DNA from: Thermomonas brevis
Lineage (GTDB): Bacteria > Pseudomonadota > Gammaproteobacteria > Xanthomonadales > Xanthomonadaceae
Direction of reading: 5' to 3'
Assembly: GCF_014395425.1 (NCBI RefSeq)
Contig: NZ_CP060711.1
Location: 2,356,001 to 2,420,000, forward strand
Length of the DNA: 64,000 bases
Each line of letters starts with the position of its first letter. The stretch's first letter is position 1. The position numbers and the translations under genes are program-made. This document shows positions 19,297 to 28,724 of this stretch, in pieces. The notes beneath the pieces were generated by a model that saw nothing but the letters and a program-made list of their open reading frames with translations, ran no database searches and was not told the DNA's origin.

Positions 19297-21972
19297 TCAG
19301 TAGTCGAACCTGAAGCGGATGCCGTAGGTTCGCGGATCATTCCATGAGGCGCGGATGAAGCCGCCGCCGTCGCCGGCCCAGTTCTTGGTCATCTTGTCGG
19401 TCGCGTTCAGGACGTAGAGCTCCGCCTGCCAGAACGACGGCGACTGCAGCTTGAGGCTGAGATCGATCTTCGCGTTCGCGGCCTGCGCGTCGGAGATGTG
19501 CGGGTTGTCGAGATTACGCAGGGTGAAATACATCTTGTCCTGCCACTTCACGTTGAACCACGGGATGAGCGTGTAGCCGTTGCCGAACTTGAAGTTGTGC
19601 GACAGGTTGAAGCCGGCGGTGAATTCCGGACTGTAGGGCAGGTGGTTCCCGGTGATGTCGTACAACTGGCGGCCTGCATACTCGCGCTCGCTCCCGGAGT
19701 AGGGATCCGGGCAAGCCGGGGCGCCCATTTCCTCGCGTACGCCGCAGTTCCATTCGTCGCTGAAGGAGCGGTAGTTCTTGACCCGCGTATCGATCCAGGA
19801 AAAGAAAGCGCCGATGCGGGTAGCGGGCGTCGGCATGAAATCGAGTTCGATTTCCAGGCCGGGAATGTCCACGACGCCCACGTTGACCGTCTGCCATTTC
19901 TGGATCACGTCGCAGTTCGGATCCCAGTCCGGGCAGGGGCCGTTGGGAACGACCTTGGCGGCGAAGAAATTGCCGGTGACCTGCATGTCCTTGTAGCGGC
20001 TGAAGAACAGGGTCGCGGCCAGACTCAGGCGCTTGTCCAGCAGCAGGCCCTTGTAGCCGATTTCCAGGTTGGTGATGGTTTCCGGCTTGTAGGGAAAGAA
20101 CGTGTACTGCGGGCTGGAGCCGTCCACGCAGGTCAGGCCGCCGCAGGCGTCGTCCTTGTCGCCGAACCCGCCGGCCTTGTAGCCGGTGGCCCAGGAGGCA
20201 TACAGGATCTCGGTGGACGACAGCTCCTTGGTCAGGCCGAGGCGGTAGGTGTTCTTCTTCCAACTGTCGGCGTGGTCGTTCTGCGCCGGCGGCCCCCAGT
20301 ACGAATAGGCGTCCACGCCGGCGAACGGGCCCATCTGCTCGGTCAGGTCCTCGCCGTTGTGGGTATGGAAGCCGGGTTCGCCCGGCGTACCGGGGTCGAA
20401 CAGGCCGTTGTAGTAGGCGTTCATCGTAGTGTCCCAGCCGCCGAAGACCTGGCCGCCCTTGTCGGTCTTGCTGTCGCGGCTGAAGCGCCAGCCCAGGGTG
20501 GCCGTCCAGGTGGGGGCGAAGGTCCAGTCCGCCTGCGCGAAGATCGCCTTGGCGTCGATCTGACGATTGGGCTGGTGGTAGAACTGGCTGATCGGGTAGC
20601 CGTAGGGCGCGGTGACCAACTGCTCCTGGGCGTAGTCGATCGAATTCTTCTCGTGCATCCAGAACAGGCCGCTGACGAATTTCAGCTTTTCGCCACCGTG
20701 CTTGAACTGGAATTCGTGGACGGTGGAGCGGTAGTCGGAATCCAGGGTGATCGACGTGTTGTCGACGATCGGCCACGCGCCCCAGTCGCCGTCCGGCCCG
20801 ACCGGCAGTACGGCCGTCACCTGCGAAGGAATCGCATGGTAGCCGCCATCGTCGTCCGAGATCTGCGAGCGCGTTTGCCTGGCGTAGGCGACGCTGTATT
20901 CGAGGCTGTTGGTGTCGTCTAGGTTCCAGACCAGGTTCGAACGCCAGGTTCCGATCGACATGTCGGTCTTGCCGGGGACATTGATCTTCACGTCCCAGTC
21001 GCCGCCTTCGCAGGCGAATCGCGTCCCGCGCGCCTGCGCGCAATCCTTGAGGGTGACGTCGCCGGCGCCGGAGTTCTGGAATTTCTCGTAGGCGAAGTTC
21101 CACTCGACGTCGTCCGTGAACGCGAATCGGCCGGCGATGCGCGCCGCCCATTCGTCGCGATTGGTGTAGAACTTGCTGCGCGGCACCTTGACGTTGCGGC
21201 GCTGGTCGACATCCGGGATGCCGTCCGCGACGAAGCCGTTCTCGGGCAGGTCGTAGTCGGTGAAGTCCTGGAACTGGTTGATCCAGCCGTCGCGCTTGAC
21301 CTTGGTGGCGGCGAAGCGCAACGCGAAGCGGTCGTTCACCGCGATGTTCTGCACCACGCTCAGCTGGCGCAGGTTGTAGTTGCCGACGTCGAGTTCGGTG
21401 CTGCCGTGGTTCGAACCGAACTGGGGCTTGGCGGGAATGATGTTGACGCTTCCGCCGGTGGAGTTGCGGCCGAACAGGGTGCCCTGCGGGCCGCGCAGCA
21501 CTTCCACCTGATCGACGTCGAACATCAGCGCCAATGCGCCTTGCGGGCGGGGCGAATACAGGCCCGCGACGTGCAGGCCGACGGCGGGATCGCCGATCTC
21601 GGTGAAATTGTTGGCGCCGATGCCGCGGATGTTGATCTGCACGCCGGAGTCCGCGCCCGTGGCGATCTGCAGGTTGGGCATGGTGCCGGATAGGCCGCGC
21701 ACGTCGCGGATGCCCTCGCGCGTCAACGCGTCCTGGGTGACCGCGGTGACCGCCACCGGCGTCTTCATCAGGTCGGAATCCAGCCGGGTGGCCGTGACCG
21801 TGATGACCGGCAGCTCCTTGGGCTCGTCGGCGGGTTTGCTCTGTGCGGGCCGGTCCTCTTTCGCCGGATCCGCCGACTGCGCGAAGGCCTGCCCCGCGGA
21901 CAGTGTCAGGATGCCCATGGCGATGCCAACGGCAATGCCGCGGCGGCGGAATCGTGTCGTTTGTTGTCTCAT
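19297..21972 (-). CDS. TonB-dependent outer-membrane receptor
   Basis: 891 residues. Signal peptide (MRQQTTRFRRRGIAVGIAMG... ending AFAQS), then a plug domain starting near ITVTATRLDSD with NSTGGSVNI and VLRGPQGTLFGR, and a 22-strand barrel ending in the terminal-Tyr segment RTYGIRFRFDY. TonB-box-like residues ELPVITVTA precede the plug. The start at 21972 gives a clean signal peptide; the 14 residues before it look non-native. It is the last gene of the ROK-kinase-MFS unit, so it likely imports the glycan fragments handled by these genes. No SusD partner is present. Confidence 0.93.
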   Translation of the reverse strand: MRQQTTRFRRRGIAVGIAMGILTLSAGQAFAQSADPAKEDRPAQSKPADEPKELPVITVTATRLDSDLMKTPVAVTAVTQDALTREGIRDVRGLSGTMPNLQIATGADSGVQINIRGIGANNFTEIGDPAVGLHVAGLYSPRPQGALALMFDVDQVEVLRGPQGTLFGRNSTGGSVNIIPAKPQFGSNHGSTELDVGNYNLRQLSVVQNIAVNDRFALRFAATKVKRDGWINQFQDFTDYDLPENGFVADGIPDVDQRRNVKVPRSKFYTNRDEWAARIAGRFAFTDDVEWNFAYEKFQNSGAGDVTLKDCAQARGTRFACEGGDWDVKINVPGKTDMSIGTWRSNLVWNLDDTNSLEYSVAYARQTRSQISDDDGGYHAIPSQVTAVLPVGPDGDWGAWPIVDNTSITLDSDYRSTVHEFQFKHGGEKLKFVSGLFWMHEKNSIDYAQEQLVTAPYGYPISQFYHQPNRQIDAKAIFAQADWTFAPTWTATLGWRFSRDSKTDKGGQVFGGWDTTMNAYYNGLFDPGTPGEPGFHTHNGEDLTEQMGPFAGVDAYSYWGPPAQNDHADSWKKNTYRLGLTKELSSTEILYASWATGYKAGGFGDKDDACGGLTCVDGSSPQYTFFPYKPETITNLEIGYKGLLLDKRLSLAATLFFSRYKDMQVTGNFFAAKVVPNGPCPDWDPNCDVIQKWQTVNVGVVDIPGLEIELDFMPTPATRIGAFFSWIDTRVKNYRSFSDEWNCGVREEMGAPACPDPYSGSEREYAGRQLYDITGNHLPYSPEFTAGFNLSHNFKFGNGYTLIPWFNVKWQDKMYFTLRNLDNPHISDAQAANAKIDLSLKLQSPSFWQAELYVLNATDKMTKNWAGDGGGFIRASWNDPRTYGIRFRFDY

Positions 21973-22042
21973 TGCTCGTGTCTCCCCGGGTGAACGCGTT
22001 CGGTCCGCGCGCACGAAAATTCGTGGCGGACGTGAAGAAGGG

Positions 22043-23275
22043 TCAGGCTGCCGATCGCCGCCGCAGGCGCGATACCAGCTGTGGAAGGGACATGGTGTCG
22101 TTGCGCACCAGCGGTTTCGCCCACCAGCCGACGGCGAGGATGTACGCCAGCGTGAGGAAAACCACGCACATCGCGGCGCGAAGGCCGACGGCGTCGCCGA
22201 GCATGCCGACGATCAGCGGCACGAGGGCGCCGCCGAGGATGCCGCTGCACAGGATTCCCGAGAGGGCACCGTGGTGCCTGGGAACGGAATTGAGTCCCAG
22301 CGAGAAAAGGACCGAGAACATCACCGACAAGAAAAAGCCCGCAGCCGACAACGCCCTGGGTGAAACAGCTGCGGGTCCGAAAAGCGCCACGGCCGTGCAG
22401 GCCATGGCAAGAAGCGTGAAGACGGCGAGCACCCGCCGGGAGTCCTGCAGCTTCAGCAGCAACAGGCCCAGCAGGCAGCCGAGCGACATCAGCCCCCAGA
22501 ATCTGCCGACCGCGTCCGCGCCTTCGCCGGTGGCCGACAGGCCGTGGTAGCTGGCGAGGAACTGCGACATCCAGTTGGCGAGCGTCTGCTCGGTGCCGAC
22601 GTAGGCGACGATGGCGAGGAAGAACAGGCGCACGTCCCTGCGCGCCCAAAGTTCCCGATAGGCGGCCAGGTTTCCGCTGCGTTCGTCGTCGTTGAGCGTC
22701 ACGTCCGGCAGCGGCAGCCGGCGGTTGACCAGGAGCAGGAGGATGAAGGCGGCGGCGAAACACCAGTAGAACGCCACCCAGGCCAGCGGCTTGTCCGCGG
22801 ATTCCGGCCGCGCCATCAGCGACTTGAAGGCGATGGGGCTGAGGAACGAGGCGAGGCCGAACACCAACTGTCCCATCACCGAGAAAAAGGCGAAGTTTGC
22901 TTCGCCTCCGGCGGTGCGCATCAGGGGATTGATGACCACCTGCAGCAAGGCCATGCCCAGGCCGATCACGAACAGGCCTCCGATCGCCGTGGCGTAGCCG
23001 GGCAGCAGGGCGATCGCAAGCGCCCCCGCGAGGTTCAACGCGAACGCCAGCATCAGGCTGTATCTTGCGCCGCGCGCTTCGAACAGCATGCCGCCGGGGA
23101 TGGAGATCAGACCGTAGGCCAGGAAGAACGAGAACGGCAGGAAGCCCGCCAGGGTCAGGCTCAGGTGGAAGTCCTGGATGATCACGGGCATCAGCGGCCC
23201 GATCAGGTTGGTGATGAAGGAGATCGCGAACCAGATCAGGAGAATGTAGCCGATGATCAACGGGCGATTCTTCAT
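22043..23275 (-). CDS. MFS sugar permease, FHS/FucP-like family
   Basis: 410 residues with about 12 membrane segments. The second-repeat region has ALLQVVINPLMRTAGG, like the NP-containing motif of FucP-family (FHS) sugar:proton symporters. It would move a monosaccharide or short oligosaccharide across the inner membrane. Lies between the kinase (about 30 bases upstream) and the TonB receptor (about 70 bases downstream), all on the minus strand. Substrate not predictable from sequence alone. Confidence 0.88.
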   Translation of the reverse strand: MKNRPLIIGYILLIWFAISFITNLIGPLMPVIIQDFHLSLTLAGFLPFSFFLAYGLISIPGGMLFEARGARYSLMLAFALNLAGALAIALLPGYATAIGGLFVIGLGMALLQVVINPLMRTAGGEANFAFFSVMGQLVFGLASFLSPIAFKSLMARPESADKPLAWVAFYWCFAAAFILLLLVNRRLPLPDVTLNDDERSGNLAAYRELWARRDVRLFFLAIVAYVGTEQTLANWMSQFLASYHGLSATGEGADAVGRFWGLMSLGCLLGLLLLKLQDSRRVLAVFTLLAMACTAVALFGPAAVSPRALSAAGFFLSVMFSVLFSLGLNSVPRHHGALSGILCSGILGGALVPLIVGMLGDAVGLRAAMCVVFLTLAYILAVGWWAKPLVRNDTMSLPQLVSRLRRRSAA

Positions 23276-23305
23276 GGAGAGAACCCTTCTGGACGGGGCT
23301 GCCGG

Positions 23306-24262
23306 TCAGGACGCGCAGAACGCCAGTTCGCCCGCGTGGATCGCCTTGCGCGGGAAACGGGGAAGGATGGCCTGGGCCGTGTTGCAGCCGGCTTCCAGCG
23401 AATGCGCCAGCGAAGCGCCGCGCAGCCGCGCCGCGAGATAGCCGGCGTTGAACGCGTCGCCCGCGCCGATGGTGTCGAAGATCGCACCGGTCGCTGCCGG
23501 CGTCCGCTGCGCGTACCGGTTGCGCTCGCGGCCGATCGCTCCGCGCGCGCCGACCTTGACGACGAGGCTGGCGCTCGGCTTCAGGTGCCACTCGATCATG
23601 GGCAGGGCGGCGTCCAGATCGTTGGTGCCGGCGATGCTGCAGGCTTCGAGCTCGTTGATGAGCAGGTGGTCGCAGAACCTCAGCCAGCGTTGCACTTCCT
23701 TGCGGACGTGCGGATGCCAGCCCTCCGGCGGCCAGCCGGTGTCCAGCGCGACCTGGAATCCCCGGTTCACCGCCTCCGACAGCAGTTCCTCGTAGCGTCC
23801 GCGGAGGGCGGGCAGCAGGAACGGAGCGGTGAACAGGGCGATGGACGGCGAGGTAGAGGCATGCAGGTGCTCGAGGACGTGGTCGGCCGAGAATTGCTGG
23901 AGATGCCCGCCGGTGGTGAAGAAATTGCGCTCTCCGTTGGCATGCATCAGGCCGACGGAGATGGTGGTGTCGCTGTCGCAGGTCTGCAGGTCGGCGCGGA
24001 TGCCATGGAATTGGCCGGCCAGCCAGTGTCCGAGGGTGTCGTTGCCGGTCGCCGAGACCAGGCGCGCGGGAACCCCGATGTGCCGCGCGGCCAGTGCGGC
24101 ATTGGCGCCCGAGCCGCCCGCGCGCAGTTCGCTGTGGGGCAGCAGCAATTCGGTGCCGATCTGTGGCCAGCCGTCCAGCGTCCCCATGACCAGGTCGACG
24201 CCGACGTCCCCCACGATGCTCAGTTGAACGGAGTCACGATCCATGGCGCCGACTATAGGCAC
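23306..24262 (-). CDS. PfkB-family carbohydrate kinase
   Basis: 318 residues. Ribokinase/PfkB fold with an N-terminal substrate-side motif (LPHSELRAGGSGANAALAAR) and the C-terminal signature DTIGAGDAFNAGYLAARL holding the catalytic Asp. It would phosphorylate the imported sugar. Family members include ribokinase, fructokinase, 2-keto-3-deoxygluconokinase and others; the specific sugar is not clear. ROK gene ends 44 bases upstream. Confidence 0.9.
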   Translation of the reverse strand: MPIVGAMDRDSVQLSIVGDVGVDLVMGTLDGWPQIGTELLLPHSELRAGGSGANAALAARHIGVPARLVSATGNDTLGHWLAGQFHGIRADLQTCDSDTTISVGLMHANGERNFFTTGGHLQQFSADHVLEHLHASTSPSIALFTAPFLLPALRGRYEELLSEAVNRGFQVALDTGWPPEGWHPHVRKEVQRWLRFCDHLLINELEACSIAGTNDLDAALPMIEWHLKPSASLVVKVGARGAIGRERNRYAQRTPAATGAIFDTIGAGDAFNAGYLAARLRGASLAHSLEAGCNTAQAILPRFPRKAIHAGELAFCAS

Positions 24263-24306
24263 CGGGAAAAGTGACTGTCAATACATAAAACCAGTGGAAG
24301 TAATAA

Positions 24307-25557
24307 TTATCTCATGCCTTTTTCTGATGCCAGGAAGCTCATGAGCTCGGCCGTGCCGGCCTCCGTCTGGCGATCCTTCTGCACCACTTCCAGCCGCGGC
24401 GCGAGCATTTCGTGGATGGGCAGCACCGCGGCGCCCAGCAGCAGGCCTTCCTCCTGGCGATCGGACAGCAGGATGCGGGCATCGTTGCCGCCGGGATGCC
24501 CGCGCACCGATTTGTGCAAGGGCTGGGCCAGCTCCACCAGGTGCTGCACGAGGGCCTTGGGCGCGGGGCCGCCGATCACGATGGCCTGCGGATCCAGGAT
24601 GTTTTCGATCATGCAGACGGCGTCGCGCAGCCGATCCGCGGCCTGCCGGCACCAGCGGTGCAGGGCTTCCTCGCCCGGCGTCTGGAGGCGCTCGTCGGTG
24701 ATCTGCGTCCAGACCTGCATGTCGTTCAGGCCCAGCGCTTCCGCCAGCGAGTGCATCGACAGATAGCGTTCCAGGCAGCCATGGTTGCCGCAATAGCACG
24801 GCGTGCCGCCGGGCACGAGCGGCACGTGGCCGATTTCGCTGGCGTTGCCGTCCGCGCCGCGGTAGGCGGAGCGACCCACGATCAGGGCGCCGCCCAGGCC
24901 CATGCTGACGTGCAGATAGAAGAAGTTGTCCAGATGGCGGGCGACGCCGAACAGCGACTCGCCCAGCGCGCCGGCCACGCTGTCCACACTGTGGAAGAGC
25001 GGCAGGCCGGTCGCCACGCGCAGTTCCTCGAGAATGGACAGGTCGCTCCAGCCTTCCAGCGCGGTCGGGCCGACGAAGCTGAGGTCGGTGTCGCCCAGCG
25101 GGCCGGGCAGGGCGACGCCGATGCCCCAGAGGCGTTCGCTGGATTGCTTTCTCAGGCGCGCGACCAGTTCCAGCAGGGCGGCCAGCATCTGCCGCCGATC
25201 GCGGGTCTGCACTTCCACGGCGCTCCGGCAGAGCACCTCGCCGACCAGGTTGACGAGGGCGGCAGAGGCGCGGCCAGGCTCGAGGCTGATGCCGATGGAG
25301 CAGCCGCCGTCCGGGTTCAGCTCGAACGCGATGGGCGGCTGGCCGCGTGATTTCTCCACCTTCTGCCGGCGCGACACGATCAGGCCGAAGGCTTCCAGGT
25401 CATTGGTGATGTTGGCGACCGTCTGCGGACTCAGCGCGACCTTGTCGACGATGTCCTTGCGGGAGGCGGCGCCCTGCTGGCGGATGAAGTCCAGCACGAG
25501 GCGACGGTTGTAGGGGGCGCTGGATTGCTGGGTGGCGCCGCGGCCGGTTGTTCTCAT
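24307..25557 (-). CDS. ROK-family transcriptional regulator
   Basis: 416 residues. The N-terminal winged helix-turn-helix (YNRRLVLDFIRQQGAASRKD... SPQTVANITNDLEAFGL) is fused to a ROK sugar-binding domain with VGVALPGPLGD-like GIGVALPGPLGDTDL and the zinc motif GGTPCYCGNHGCLERY. The NagC/XylR/Mlc family represses sugar genes and is released by a sugar ligand. A perfect 7-bp dyad lies in the divergent promoter 36-54 bases upstream, suggesting auto-regulation and control of the GH9 gene. First gene of the minus-strand sugar unit. Confidence 0.93.
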   Translation of the reverse strand: MRTTGRGATQQSSAPYNRRLVLDFIRQQGAASRKDIVDKVALSPQTVANITNDLEAFGLIVSRRQKVEKSRGQPPIAFELNPDGGCSIGISLEPGRASAALVNLVGEVLCRSAVEVQTRDRRQMLAALLELVARLRKQSSERLWGIGVALPGPLGDTDLSFVGPTALEGWSDLSILEELRVATGLPLFHSVDSVAGALGESLFGVARHLDNFFYLHVSMGLGGALIVGRSAYRGADGNASEIGHVPLVPGGTPCYCGNHGCLERYLSMHSLAEALGLNDMQVWTQITDERLQTPGEEALHRWCRQAADRLRDAVCMIENILDPQAIVIGGPAPKALVQHLVELAQPLHKSVRGHPGGNDARILLSDRQEEGLLLGAAVLPIHEMLAPRLEVVQKDRQTEAGTAELMSFLASEKGMR

Positions 25558-25592
25558 GTCGATGCTGAATGGGGAATAGTACGGAAAATTAT

Positions 25593-25611
25593 TTACATCT
25601 AACGGATGTAA
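25593..25611. promoter_or_regulatory. Candidate ROK-regulator operator
   Basis: TTACATCTAACGGATGTAA: perfect 7-bp arms with a 5-base spacer, flanked on both sides by AT-rich AATTAT / TTATT. This resembles operators bound by NagC/Mlc-type ROK proteins. It lies between the divergent ROK and GH9 genes. Confidence 0.75.
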
Positions 25612-25689
25612 TTATTGACGGGCGTAATTCGCAACGCTACGGTCTGCATTCTGCACGACCCACAGGTTCCGCACGACCCGCGAGGTTCC

Positions 25690-27558
25690 ATGAAGATGCT
25701 CGCCGCCTCCGCACCCGTCGAACGCATTGCACGGCCGCTGTTCACCGCATTGCTGCTTCTGCTGCCGGGGTATGCCACGCCTGTTGCCGCCCAGGACGCG
25801 CCCTCTGACACCAGCGTATCCATTGCACTGCCGACGGAGCCGCTGCTGGTGCAACTGGATCAGGTCGCACTGGAGCGCGACGGACCGAAGTCCGCCATCG
25901 TCGAATCCACGGGCGATGCGGCTACCGGCAGCTACCGGGTTCTCATGGGGGACAAGGTCGTGGCGCGGGGAGCGTTGCAGCCGCTGCCGGCTTTTTCCGC
26001 ATGGGGCGACGGCAAGCGCTATTTCCGGATCGACTTTTCCAACCTCGTCCAGCCGGGCCATTACCGGGTGACGGTGGACGTGGGCGGGCGCCACGCCACG
26101 TCGGCGCCGGTGGAGGTGCGGGAGCGCGCGCTGTTTTCCATCATCGCGGACAGCGCCCTGGCGTATTTCCGCAGCAACCGGCACACCGGCGAGGGCGATC
26201 ATCGCATCCGCGTCTTCGACAGCGACCGAATGGTCGATGTCTGGGGAGGGTGGAAGGACGCGGGCGGCGATACCGGCAAATACCTTTCCCATCTTGGCTA
26301 CGCCAACCACTTCAATCCGCAGCAGACGTCGATGGTGGCCTGGGTGCTGGCCTACGGCGCCCAGGCGCGGGGCGAGCTTTACCGCCGCGCCGGCCTCTAT
26401 GAGCGCATCGAGCAGGAGGCGTTCTGGGGTGCGGACTACCTGCATCGCATCCTCGATCCGGAGGGCTATTTCTATACCACCGTGTTCGACCGCTGGGGCA
26501 CGGAAGGCGCCGAGCGCATGGTGGTCGGTTACGAAGGCGAGGACGGCGTCTATACCGGCTCCTACCGCTCCGCGTTCCGGGCCGGCGGCGGGATGGCGAT
26601 CGCGGCGCTGTCGCGCGCCGCGATGCTGGCTCGGGCGACCGGCCGCCACGGCGAGTTCGTGGGAGACGTCTATCTGGACGATGCGGTGCGCGCTTACGAC
26701 CATCTGAAGCGTTTCAACTTGCGGTATTGCGCGGACGGCAAGGAAAACATCATCGACGACTACACCGCGCTGATGGCGGCGACGGAACTGTTCCATGCCA
26801 CCGGCGCGGTTCGTTACCGCGATGATGCGCGGCTGCGCGCGGCCTCGCTGATGGCGCGACAGACGGCGGCGGGCGGATTCACCAGCGATGGCCGTGCGCG
26901 GCCTTTCTACCACGCGGTTGAGGCGGGATTTCCCGTGGTTGGCCTCGTCTGGTATCTCGACATCGAGACCGATGCGGATCGCCAGCGCCGGGTACGCGAT
27001 GCGATCGCCCTCGCGCTGCGTCACCAGATCGAAATCACCTGGCGCGTCTCCAATCCTTATGGCTATGCACGCCAGGCGTTCCAGCTTGCGCAGGGCGGGC
27101 AGGCGGCAGGAGATGTCCAGGAGGGATTCTTCATTCCCCACCGGAACGAAACCGGCTATTGGTGGCAGGGAGAAAGTGCCCGTCTGGCGTCGCTGAGCGC
27201 GGCCATGGTGCTGGGCGGGCGCCGCGTGTCGCCGCCGGGCAAGGGCGGCTTCGGCCTGTCGCCCGAACGCGCCGCGTTCGCGCAGGAGCAGATCGACTGG
27301 ACGCTGGGCCGCAATCCCTACGGTATCTCCATGCTTTACGGCTTCGGTGCCCGCAACCCGCCGACCGTGGCGGAAAGCGCCGGCGACATGGTCGTGGGCG
27401 GAATCTCGAATGGCATCACCGGCGCGGTCGAGAGCGACAGCGGCGCGGGCATCGCCTTCGCTCCGGGTCCGGACTCGGCCCAGTGGCGCTGGGTGGAGCA
27501 GTGGCTGCCGCATACGACATGGATGCTGTTCGCAGCCATGGCCATGGCGTCGGATTGA
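25690..27558 (+). CDS. Glycoside hydrolase family 9 enzyme with N-terminal Ig-like domain
   Basis: 622 residues. A signal peptide (LLLLLPGYATPVAAQDA) is followed by a CelD_N-type Ig-like domain (residues ~45-150) and the GH9 catalytic domain to the C-terminus. Catalytic-region motifs are GGWKDAGGDTGKYLSHL (Asp190 and Asp194), FNPQQTSM and NETGYWWQGESARLASL (Glu495 as candidate acid). GH9 includes cellulases and exo-glucosaminidases; the DAGGD spacing differs from the classical DAGD of cellulases. Likely periplasmic or surface-exposed. Divergent from the ROK regulator across a dyad operator, so induced by the same sugar. Substrate not determined. Confidence 0.92.
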   Translation: MKMLAASAPVERIARPLFTALLLLLPGYATPVAAQDAPSDTSVSIALPTEPLLVQLDQVALERDGPKSAIVESTGDAATGSYRVLMGDKVVARGALQPLPAFSAWGDGKRYFRIDFSNLVQPGHYRVTVDVGGRHATSAPVEVRERALFSIIADSALAYFRSNRHTGEGDHRIRVFDSDRMVDVWGGWKDAGGDTGKYLSHLGYANHFNPQQTSMVAWVLAYGAQARGELYRRAGLYERIEQEAFWGADYLHRILDPEGYFYTTVFDRWGTEGAERMVVGYEGEDGVYTGSYRSAFRAGGGMAIAALSRAAMLARATGRHGEFVGDVYLDDAVRAYDHLKRFNLRYCADGKENIIDDYTALMAATELFHATGAVRYRDDARLRAASLMARQTAAGGFTSDGRARPFYHAVEAGFPVVGLVWYLDIETDADRQRRVRDAIALALRHQIEITWRVSNPYGYARQAFQLAQGGQAAGDVQEGFFIPHRNETGYWWQGESARLASLSAAMVLGGRRVSPPGKGGFGLSPERAAFAQEQIDWTLGRNPYGISMLYGFGARNPPTVAESAGDMVVGGISNGITGAVESDSGAGIAFAPGPDSAQWRWVEQWLPHTTWMLFAAMAMASD

Positions 27559-27589
27559 GCACGGTGGGCGTGCTCGCAAAGAGGGGGAT

Positions 27590-28716
27590 CTAGCCCAGCG
27601 CCTGCGCGAAGTCCGCGATCAGATCGTCGCCGTCTTCCAACCCCACCGACACCCGCAGCAGATTCTGCGGTGAGCGCGGATTCGGTCCTTCCACCGAGGC
27701 GCGATGCTCCACCAGCGATTCGCAGCCACCCAGCGACGTCGCATTGGTGAAGATGCGCAGCCTGCCTGCCACTGCCAATGCAGCCTCGCGGCCGCCGCGC
27801 AGTTCGACGCTGAGCATCGCGCCGAACTCGCGCATCTGCTTCGCGGCCACGGCATGGCCGGGGTGCGAGGGCAGGCCCGGCCAGTTCACGCGTTCCACTG
27901 CCGGATGCGCGGCGAGGAACTCCGCCAGCTTGCGCGCGTTGGCGCAATGCATCGCCATCCGCGCGCCCAGCGAGCGGCAGCCGCGCAGGGTGAGCCAGGC
28001 GCTGAACGGGGCCAGCACCGCGCCGGTGACGTGCAGCCGATGCGCGACTTTCCGGGCGAAGGCATCGTCGCGGGCGAACACCAGCGCGCCGCCGAGCACG
28101 TCGCTGTGGCCGCCGAAGTACTTCGTCGTGGAGTGCATCACGACGTCTGCGCCCAGCGCCAGCGGGCGCTGCAACAGCGGCGTGGCGAAGGTGTTGTCGA
28201 CGACGACTAGCGCGCCCGCGGCATGGCCGAGCTCCGCCAGCGCGGCGATGTCGCTGATCTTCAGCAGCGGATTCGACGGCGTTTCGATCCACAGCAGCGA
28301 CAGCGGCTTCGCGCAGGCCGCGTGCACGGCGTCGAGGTCGGCCATGTCCACCGTTTCGACCAGAATGCCGCGCTCCGGCAGGAACTCGCCGAACAGCATG
28401 CGCAGGCCGCTGTAGCAGTCGTCGGGAAACAGCACGCGGCTGCCCGCGGGCAGCGACTCCAGCAGCGTGGTCATCGCCGCCATCCCGGAGGCGAAGGTCA
28501 GCGCTTCTTCGCCGCCTTCGAGCGCCTTCAGCGCCTCGCGCAGGCGGTCGTTGGTGGGGTTGCCCTCGCGCTGGTATTCGTAGCCTGCGACGCGCTCGCC
28601 GGCGGGCCGTGGCGGAAGGTGGTGGCGAGGTGGATCGGCGGCGCGACCGCGCCGGTGGCGGGGTCCGCTTCGTTGCCGGTGTGGACGGCCAGGGTGCCGG
28701 GGCGCAGCGCGTTCAT
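27590..28716 (-). pseudogene. metB: Cystathionine gamma-synthase-like PLP enzyme with one-base frameshift
   Basis: Trans-sulfuration family (Cys/Met metabolism PLP enzyme). The N-terminus MNALRPGTLAVHTGNEAD...TTFRHGP starts at 28716 in one frame. The rest, from GERVAGYEYQREGNPTNDR to the end, is in another. The PLP lysine region [21 protein letters not shown] is intact. The length is 1127 bases, one short of a multiple of three. Adding a base in the G-run near 28604-28606 restores the usual HGPAGERVAG junction and gives 375 residues. It may be a sequencing error rather than a true lesion. The enzyme joins O-succinylhomoserine and cysteine. It is placed after the ion-channel gene, about 8 bases away. 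Confidence 0.85.
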
Positions 28717-28724
28717 TCGAAACC

